NCBI GenBank assembly: GCA_943908365.1
Contig: CALTTH010000158.1
Location: forward strand, 1 to 6,042
Source of the DNA: an uncultured Hyphomicrobiales bacterium
GTDB lineage: Bacteria; Pseudomonadota; Alphaproteobacteria; Rhizobiales; Rhizobiaceae
Direction: 5' to 3'
Length of the DNA: 6,042 nucleotides
How positions within the stretch are numbered: position 1 is the first letter of the stretch; each line of letters begins with the position of its first letter. Under the pieces are notes generated by a model, which was given only the letters and a program-made list of their open reading frames with translations, was not told the DNA's origin and ran no database searches. Position numbers and translations under genes: made by a program. Shown piece after piece: positions 1 to 4,471 of this stretch.

Positions 1-21
1 CTCTACGACGACGACATTCAT
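1..21 (-). CDS. topA: DNA topoisomerase I, N-terminal start only (partial)
   Basis: Only the first seven codons lie in the window. Read on the minus strand from the ATG at 21 they give MNVVVVE, which matches the usual start of bacterial topoisomerase I (MNVVVVESP-type), the first strand of its Toprim domain. That enzyme is a type IA topoisomerase that relaxes negative supercoils. The position fits the rhizobial order dprA-topA as I recall it. A purine-rich stretch (AGAG followed by a run of A) precedes the ATG, without a strong Shine-Dalgarno sequence. The call depends on seven residues plus gene order, so it is likely but not certain. The rest of the gene lies beyond the left edge. Confidence 0.72.
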
Positions 22-99
22 ATTTTTTTCTCTGGAAACATGTCCGTTAACCGGCATCGTCGCTGATTCCGCACGCAACAACGCCATTCTTTTATTTCG

Positions 100-128
100 A
101 CATGGACAGGTAATGCGCTGCGGTCAAG
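100..128 (-). promoter_or_regulatory. Candidate topA promoter
   Basis: On the minus strand CTTGAC (123-128) is followed after exactly 17 bp by CCATGT (100-105). The rhizobial housekeeping consensus is CTTGAC-N17-CTATAT, so the -35 matches 6/6 and the -10 matches 4/6. Transcription would start near 93 and leave a leader of about 70 nt before the topA ATG at 21. It lies in the non-coding gap between dprA and topA, where a separate topA promoter would be expected. This is a pattern match only. Confidence 0.42.
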
Positions 129-199
129 GGGGAGCGCCTGTTTTTCTGTCTTCATGCCCCTGTGCAACTTCTGGAATTTTTCTGATGGGAAGACAATTT

Positions 200-231
200 T
201 TGATTGGCGGAATGCTCCCGTCCGCCATCAA
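200..231 (-). other. Hairpin between dprA and topA
   Basis: Arms at 200-211 and 221-231 pair over 11 bp with a single bulged base, around a 9-nt loop (core TGGCGGA/TCCGCCA). It begins 33 bp after the dprA stop codon in the direction of transcription. On the dprA strand the sequence after the stem is ATCAAAAATTG, so there is no U-tract and it is not a classical intrinsic terminator. It could protect the 3' end of the operon mRNA or assist Rho-dependent termination. The rest of the 22-264 gap holds only the candidate topA promoter and no convincing gene. Confidence 0.5.
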
Positions 232-264
232 GCGCAAGCTTCCCTTGAGTGACCCCTTGGCATC

Positions 265-1419
265 TCAATCCGCCATGATCATAGAAATTCGTCCACCCGA
301 ATGCCGGTTCAATTTTCCGGCAATATCGAGCTCGAGTAGCAGAAGATAGACGGTTGCCGCAGGCAAACCCGTGTGGCGGATGATGTCGTCGGTTTCAACC
401 GGCGAGGGGCCGAGGGCCTCGGCAAGGATGGCGCGCTCCTTGTCTCCTGCGCGGTCTCCGGTTTGAGAGATGGGCTGATCCCCGGTGCCTTCTCGGACGA
501 CGTGCTGCATGTCGAGTCGCGGCTCCATCATCGGCGAGAGTGCATCGAGCATGTCGGCGGCTTCCGTCACCAATGTGGCGCCATCCTTGATCAACCGGTT
601 GGTGCCATGGCAGCGAGAATCGAGTGGCGAGCCGGGCACCGCAAAAACGAGCCGGCCAAAATCGCCGGCCAGCCGCGCGGTGATGAGAGAGCCGGAGCGT
701 TCAGCAGCCTCCACGATCAGCACGCCCAGGGACACGCCAGCAATCAACCTGTTGCGCCGTGGAAAATCGCGCGCACGCGGCTCCCAGCCAAACGGCATTT
801 CGCTGATAGTCGCACCGCCATTGGCGTAGATGTCGTCCAGCAGGCGGAAATTCTCGGGCGGGTAGGGCTTGTCGAGTCCACCAGCCAGCATGGCGACGGT
901 ACCGGTCGAAAGGCTGGCGGCGTGAGCGGCCGCATCGATGCCGCGCGCAAGACCGGAAGCAATGGTATATCCTGCCTGTCCACATTGCCGTGCCAGCATG
1001 GCCGCAAACTTCGCGCCGTTGATCGAGGCGTTGCGGGAGCCGACGATTCCAAGCGAGGGGCGGATAGCTGCAGCGCTCGAACCCTTCATTGCAATCAGGG
1101 GCGGTGCGCCGTCTATCTCTCGCAAAGCGGGCGGATAGTCCGGCTCGCCGATGCCAACGAAGCGGGCGCCAAACCGTGTTGCGGTTTCCATCTCGCGCTC
1201 GACCTGAGCAGGTGTTGCGATGCGTGGGCTGCGCGCCCCGCCGCCGCGACGGGAAAGATCGGGCAGGGCATCCAGCGCCGCTTCAGCACTGCCGAAGTGA
1301 TTGATCAGATCGCGGAAGGTGACTGGACCGATATTGTCGCTGCGGATCAGCCGCAACCAGGAAAGCTTCTGCTTCTCCGTCAGGGTAATACCGCGTTTAT
1401 TTTCGCCTTCATACGGCAT
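265..1419 (-). CDS. dprA: DNA-processing protein DprA (DNA-protecting / Smf family)
   Basis: DprA binds single-stranded DNA in the cytoplasm and loads RecA onto it during natural transformation. It is also widespread in bacteria not known to be transformable. The 384-residue product has the full domain order. A helical SAM-like N-terminal region covers about 15-80. The Rossmann-like domain covers about 85-295, with GIVGSRN (124-130), ASGLARGIDAAAH (154-166), LAGGLDKPYP (178-187), PRRNRLIAG (220-228), SGSLITA (242-248) and AVPGSPLDSRCHGTN (260-274). A winged-helix C-terminal domain covers about 325-382, after a low-complexity linker. Length is normal and nothing is broken. The start at 1419 has only a weak, closely spaced G-run (1425-1429) as ribosome site. 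Family similarity begins near residue 13, so the exact start is less certain than the gene. It lies 31 bp after plsY, probably the last gene of the pyrB operon. Confidence 0.95.
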   Translation of the reverse strand: MPYEGENKRGITLTEKQKLSWLRLIRSDNIGPVTFRDLINHFGSAEAALDALPDLSRRGGGARSPRIATPAQVEREMETATRFGARFVGIGEPDYPPALREIDGAPPLIAMKGSSAAAIRPSLGIVGSRNASINGAKFAAMLARQCGQAGYTIASGLARGIDAAAHAASLSTGTVAMLAGGLDKPYPPENFRLLDDIYANGGATISEMPFGWEPRARDFPRRNRLIAGVSLGVLIVEAAERSGSLITARLAGDFGRLVFAVPGSPLDSRCHGTNRLIKDGATLVTEAADMLDALSPMMEPRLDMQHVVREGTGDQPISQTGDRAGDKERAILAEALGPSPVETDDIIRHTGLPAATVYLLLLELDIAGKLNRHSGGRISMIMAD

Positions 1420-1450
1420 AGCTGCCCCCGGTCATGGAGAGTAATCCGTC

Positions 1451-2068
1451 TCAGCCCTTTTTGCCGATCTTGCTTTCCGTACCGGCCAAGAGCCGCTTGA
1501 TGTTTTCGCGATGCATGTACCAGGAAATGATGCTCAGAGCCGTGACCAGAAGCGCGGTCTTTTCCGGTCCTGAAAACCAAAGGACGATCGGAATGACCAG
1601 CATCGCGACCAACGCGGAAAGAGACGAATATTTGGTAACGAAGGCGGTGATCAGCCAGATCGCGGCGAAGGCCAGCATCATCAGTGGAGCGGCACCGAGC
1701 AGCACGCCGATATAGGTCGCGACACCTTTGCCCCCCTTGAAGCCGAGCCAGACCGGGAAGAGGTGGCCGAGAAAGGCGAAGAAACCTGCCACCAGCGAGG
1801 CCTCATATCCCCAGAGCGCGTTGGCGACCAGCACTGCTGCCGTGCCCTTGAAAGCATCGCAGAGAAGAGTTGCCGCGGCGAGCTTCTTGTTACCCGTCCG
1901 CAGCACATTGGTCGCGCCAATGTTTCCCGAGCCGATCTGGCGTACGTCGCCGAGACCAGCCGCCCGCGTCAGCAGCAGGCCGAAGGGAATGGAGCCGAGC
2001 AGATAGCCGATAACAGCCGCGCCTAAGAGAAATGCCGGCGCTGTCTCCCAAACGGTCAATGCAGTCAT
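1451..2068 (-). CDS. plsY: Acyl-phosphate:glycerol-3-phosphate acyltransferase PlsY
   Basis: PlsY is an inner-membrane enzyme that transfers an acyl group from acyl-phosphate (made by PlsX) to position 1 of glycerol-3-phosphate, the first step of phospholipid synthesis. The 205-residue product carries the family motifs: GYLLGSIPFG (21-30), the phosphate-binding GSGNIGATNVLR (46-57), GHLFPVWLGFKGGKGVAT (101-118), and the C-terminal HRENIKRLLAGTESKIG (186-202). Hydrophobic stretches near 10-33, 63-85, 92-108, 119-143 and 150-180 fit the several membrane segments of the family. The ATG at 2068 is preceded by GAGGGG (2077-2082) with an 8-nt spacer, which supports this start. It sits 43 bp after the dihydroorotase-like gene and 31 bp before dprA on the same strand, so it is likely cotranscribed. 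Length is typical. Confidence 0.97.
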   Translation of the reverse strand: MTALTVWETAPAFLLGAAVIGYLLGSIPFGLLLTRAAGLGDVRQIGSGNIGATNVLRTGNKKLAAATLLCDAFKGTAAVLVANALWGYEASLVAGFFAFLGHLFPVWLGFKGGKGVATYIGVLLGAAPLMMLAFAAIWLITAFVTKYSSLSALVAMLVIPIVLWFSGPEKTALLVTALSIISWYMHRENIKRLLAGTESKIGKKG

Positions 2069-2086
2069 GTGTATGTCCCCTCTTCA

Positions 2087-2104
2087 GGTGCGTCTTCGCG
2101 CACC
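2087..2104 (-). other. Small intercistronic hairpin before plsY
   Basis: Perfect 6-bp GGTGCG/CGCACC arms (2087-2092 and 2099-2104) enclose a 6-nt loop, in the 43-bp gap between the dihydroorotase-like stop codon and plsY. No T-run follows on the transcribed strand; the plsY ribosome site comes a few bases later. It is therefore unlikely to be a full terminator. It could mark an mRNA processing point or tune plsY translation, but a stem this short can arise by chance in GC-rich DNA. Confidence 0.35.
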
Positions 2105-2111
2105 ACCATTT

Positions 2112-3404
2112 TTACTGCAGTGAATGAACAAGCTTGCCCGCAACATATGTGCTGACGGCGCGACCGCTGAAACGTGCATCCTCGAACGGTGTGTTCTTCG
2201 AGCGCGATACCAGCTTCTTTTCCGAAACGAGCCATGGTTCATCGAGATCGATCAGGGTGATATCGGCCTTGGCGCCAGGCTTCAGCGTTCCGGCATCCAG
2301 TCCGAAGATCTGCGCCGGTCGCGTCGACAGCGCGTCGATCAGGCGCATCAGCGGCACCTGATCACTGTGATACAGCCGAAGCGCTGCGGCCAACATGGTT
2401 TCCAGCCCGATTGCACCACTTGCCGCATCCGAGAAGGGCAGGCGCTTGGTGTCGACATCCTGCGGATCATGCGACGAGACGATGATATCGATCGTCCCTT
2501 GCTTCAACGCCTCGACCATAGCGACACGGTCATCTTCCGACCGCAGCGGTGGCGAGAGTTTGAAGAAGGTGCGGTATTCGCCGATGTCGTTTTCGTTGAG
2601 CGTCAAATGATTGATCGAAATGCCGCAGGTGGCCTTCACGCCGCGTGCTCTCGCAATCTTGATGGCCTCTGCCGACTCAGGCACGGAAATCTTGGCGGCA
2701 TGGTAGTTGGCGCGCGTCAGTGCCGCGATGCGCAGGTCGCGTTCGAGCGGAATGATTTCGGCTTCCTTGGGAATGCCGGGAAGGCCGAGCCAGCTTGCCA
2801 GCAGCCCCTCATTCATATCGCCATTGCCGATATATTTGTCGCGCGTCTCAAGCGAAATGACGGCCCCAAGCTCACGCGCATAGGTCATGGCGCGGCGGAG
2901 CACCAGCGTATCGGACAGCGCCTTGCGGCCATTGGTAAAGGCAACCGCACCGGCTTCCTTCAGCATGCCGAACTCGGTCATTTCCTCGCCCAGCAGACCC
3001 TTTGTCAGAGCCGCTGCCGGATGCACGTTGACGACGGCCTTGTCTCGCGCCGTCTTCTTCACATACTCGACCAGCGCAATGTCATCGATGACCGGATCCG
3101 TATCCGGCATCACGATGAAACTGGTCACGCCGCCTGCGGCGGCCGCACGCGAAGCGGACTCGATTGTTTCGCGGTGCTCTGCGCCGGGCTCTCCGACAAA
3201 GACGCGCGCATCCACAAGGCCTGGAACGGCAACCAGCCCCTTCGCATCACGCACTGTCGCGCCGTCCGGCGCACCTTGGTTTTGCGCATCCTTGCCAGCC
3301 GCGAGGATCATGCCATCAGCGCCGATGATGATCGTTCCGGTCTCGTCGAGATTGCGCGACGGGTCGATGATACGGACATTGTTGAGGACGGTCGCGGCAC
3401 TCAT
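2112..3404 (-). CDS. pyrC': Dihydroorotase-like protein, predicted inactive (PyrC'/PyrX type)
   Basis: The 430-residue product has the size and layout of a type I dihydroorotase of the amidohydrolase superfamily. Fold landmarks are kept: VPGLVD (60-65), VMPDTDPVIDD (98-108), EAGAVAFT (150-157), NHLTL (265-269), LSPPLR (283-288), LPFSDAASGAIGLETML (322-338) and GTLKPGAKADITLID (372-386). The catalytic residues are not. The HxHxR motif reads RVFVG (67-71). The other expected ligands are N158 for Asp, L185 for His, K238 for His and S311 for Asp. Substrate-contact positions are also changed: G71 for Arg, D101 for Asn (MPDT) and Q315 for His. Active dihydroorotase cyclises carbamoyl-aspartate, and this protein should not. 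Pseudomonas PyrC' is likewise degenerate and is needed to assemble its aspartate carbamoyltransferase, so I infer a structural role with PyrB. The ATGA overlap with pyrB suggests translational coupling and equal dosage; GGGAG (3412-3416) precedes its ATG. The reading frame is intact, so this is not a decaying pseudogene. Confidence 0.93.
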   Translation of the reverse strand: MSAATVLNNVRIIDPSRNLDETGTIIIGADGMILAAGKDAQNQGAPDGATVRDAKGLVAVPGLVDARVFVGEPGAEHRETIESASRAAAAGGVTSFIVMPDTDPVIDDIALVEYVKKTARDKAVVNVHPAAALTKGLLGEEMTEFGMLKEAGAVAFTNGRKALSDTLVLRRAMTYARELGAVISLETRDKYIGNGDMNEGLLASWLGLPGIPKEAEIIPLERDLRIAALTRANYHAAKISVPESAEAIKIARARGVKATCGISINHLTLNENDIGEYRTFFKLSPPLRSEDDRVAMVEALKQGTIDIIVSSHDPQDVDTKRLPFSDAASGAIGLETMLAAALRLYHSDQVPLMRLIDALSTRPAQIFGLDAGTLKPGAKADITLIDLDEPWLVSEKKLVSRSKNTPFEDARFSGRAVSTYVAGKLVHSLQ

Positions 3405-3416
3405 ACGCGCTCTCCC
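3401..3416 (-). promoter_or_regulatory. pyrB-pyrC' start/stop overlap with internal ribosome site
   Basis: On the minus strand the pyrC' ATG (3404-3402) and the pyrB TGA (3403-3401) share the four bases ATGA. A Shine-Dalgarno-like GGGAG (3412-3416) lies inside the end of pyrB, 7 nt before the ATG. Such an arrangement usually lets terminating ribosomes restart on the next gene, and it is common for subunits of one complex. It also fixes the pyrC' start with good confidence. Confidence 0.75.
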
Positions 3417-4342
3417 ATGTTCTGAGAAAGAAGAAGGGTTTCCATCACCGCCATGCGCACGGCGACACCCATCTCCACTTGGGCTTCGATGACGCTCTGC
3501 GGTCCATCGGCCACTTCCGAGGAAATTTCCACGCCGCGGTTCATCGGACCGGGATGCATGACGAGTGCATCTTCCTTGGCGGCTTTGAGCTTTTCCGCAT
3601 CGAGACCGTAATAATGGAAATACTCGCGCACCGATGGCACGAAGGAGCCGGCCATGCGCTCGCGCTGCAGACGCAGCATCATGACCACATCGGCGCCCTT
3701 CAGGCCTTCCTTCATGTCGTGATAGACTTCTACGCTCATGTCGGCGATGCCGGAGGGCAGCAGCGTCGGCGGAGCGACGACGCGCACCCGCGCACCCATC
3801 TGGTTCAGGAGGATGATGTTGGAGCGGGCGACGCGCGAATGCAGCACGTCACCGCAAATGGCTACCGTGATACCAGAGATGCTGCCCTTGGCGCGGCGGA
3901 TCGTCAGCGCATCGAGAAGCGCTTGCGTCGGATGCTCATGCTGGCCGTCGCCGGCATTGACAACCGAGCAGGCAACCTTCTGCGCCAGAAGCGCTGCCGC
4001 ACCGGCGGATGAATGGCGTACGATCAAAACGTCAGGGCGCATGGCATTCAATGTCATTGCGGTGTCGATCAGCGTTTCTCCCTTCTTCACCGAAGAGTTA
4101 CCGACGGACATGTTCATCACGTCCGCGCCCAGCCGTTTGCCGGCCAGTTCGAAGGAGGATTGCGTGCGGGTCGAGGCTTCGAAGAACAGGTTGATCTGTG
4201 TCAGACCGCGAAGCGTCGACGTCTTCTTTTCACGCTGGCGGCTGATCTTCACGGCCTCGTCGGCCTTGTCGAGAAGAAGCGTGATATCCTGATGGGAAAG
4301 CCCCTTGATGCCAAGCAGATGGCGGTGGGGAAAATAGACCAT
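3401..4342 (-). CDS. pyrB: Aspartate carbamoyltransferase catalytic subunit
   Basis: PyrB joins carbamoyl phosphate and L-aspartate to form N-carbamoyl-L-aspartate, the first committed step of pyrimidine synthesis, in the cytoplasm. The 313-residue product has the carbamoyl-phosphate-binding STRT loop (57-60), the neighbour-subunit loop SSVKKGET (83-90), R109-H110, HPTQALLD (137-144), GDVLHSRVARS (164-174), the aspartate-binding RLQ (224-226) and HPGPMNRGVEI (263-273). All catalytic residues expected from the E. coli enzyme appear present. Length matches E. coli PyrB (about 311), so it lacks the longer N-terminal extension of Pseudomonas PyrB. No regulatory pyrI is adjacent; the degenerate dihydroorotase-like gene overlaps its end instead. 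The ATG at 4342 has a strong ribosome site, GGAGG, 8 nt upstream. It is the first gene of the minus-strand operon. Confidence 0.97.
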   Translation of the reverse strand: MVYFPHRHLLGIKGLSHQDITLLLDKADEAVKISRQREKKTSTLRGLTQINLFFEASTRTQSSFELAGKRLGADVMNMSVGNSSVKKGETLIDTAMTLNAMRPDVLIVRHSSAGAAALLAQKVACSVVNAGDGQHEHPTQALLDALTIRRAKGSISGITVAICGDVLHSRVARSNIILLNQMGARVRVVAPPTLLPSGIADMSVEVYHDMKEGLKGADVVMMLRLQRERMAGSFVPSVREYFHYYGLDAEKLKAAKEDALVMHPGPMNRGVEISSEVADGPQSVIEAQVEMGVAVRMAVMETLLLSQNMGERV

Positions 4343-4350
4343 GGAACTGT

Positions 4351-4355
4351 CCTCC
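4351..4355 (-). promoter_or_regulatory. pyrB Shine-Dalgarno sequence
   Basis: The minus strand reads GGAGG here, with an 8-nt spacer to the pyrB ATG at 4342. It is the strongest ribosome site in the window and supports that start codon over any downstream choice. Confidence 0.8.
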
Positions 4356-4377
4356 GGGCCGGAATAGTCAGTCGCGG

Positions 4378-4407
4378 TCTATAAAGACAGGTGGCTTTGT
4401 CGGCAAG
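4378..4407 (-). promoter_or_regulatory. Candidate promoter of the pyrB-pyrC'-plsY-dprA operon
   Basis: On the minus strand CTTGCC (4402-4407, 5/6 to the rhizobial -35) is followed after 17 bp by TTATAG (4379-4384, 4/6 to CTATAT). In the E. coli frame of reference the same site reads TTGCCG-N17-TATAGA. The start would fall near 4371, giving a leader of about 29 nt. That leaves no room for a long attenuator or leader peptide, so no leader-based pyrimidine control is visible. Pattern match only, but it is well placed. Confidence 0.5.
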
Positions 4408-4440
4408 CATGGGATAAGCCGGGAACGAGCCTATATAGGC
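4408..4440 (+). promoter_or_regulatory. Candidate aidB promoter with a 12-bp palindrome at the -10
   Basis: CTATAT at 4431-4436 matches the rhizobial -10 consensus exactly. At 17-bp spacing the -35 position reads CATGGG (4408-4413), only 3/6, so an activator may be needed if this promoter is real. The -10 is embedded in a perfect palindrome, GCCTATATAGGC (4429-4440). The start would lie near 4443, about 29 nt before the aidB ATG. The -35 directly abuts that of the opposing pyrB promoter, so the two may compete or share a regulator. Confidence 0.35.
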
Positions 4441-4471
4441 ATTTAATTGCGAATCCCGATAAAAGTACACG

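Noticed and set aside
115..145. A possible plus-strand terminator: GCGC repeats followed by TTTTT.
   Set aside because: The stem is only 4 bp with a long loop, and no plus-strand transcript is expected to end here.
124..228. A 34-codon minus-strand frame between dprA and topA.
   Set aside because: It starts inside the hairpin arm, has no well-placed ribosome site, and shows no recognisable or membrane-like sequence. A chance frame is more likely.
113..349. A 78-codon plus-strand frame starting in the dprA-topA gap.
   Set aside because: About a third of it is antisense to the dprA 3' end, it lacks a good ribosome site, and its composition resembles non-coding DNA.
373..1500. A 375-codon plus-strand open frame opposite dprA.
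   Set aside because: It is antisense to all the conserved DprA motifs, has no recognisable domain, and runs across the plsY-dprA junction.
2112..3404. The dihydroorotase-like gene as a decaying pseudogene.
   Set aside because: The frame is full length, has a proper start with ribosome site, and keeps strongly conserved fold motifs. The changes are confined to catalytic positions, unlike random decay.
2124..3425. A 433-codon plus-strand open frame opposite the dihydroorotase-like gene.
   Set aside because: Its product is basic, Cys/His/Arg-rich and has no family motif, while the minus strand encodes a full dihydroorotase-fold protein. I treat it as an antisense shadow.
4422..4448. GGAAC at 4422-4426 as a general-stress (EcfG-type) -35 element for aidB.
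   Set aside because: At 16-17 bp downstream there is no CGTT-like -10, so the two-part motif is not satisfied.
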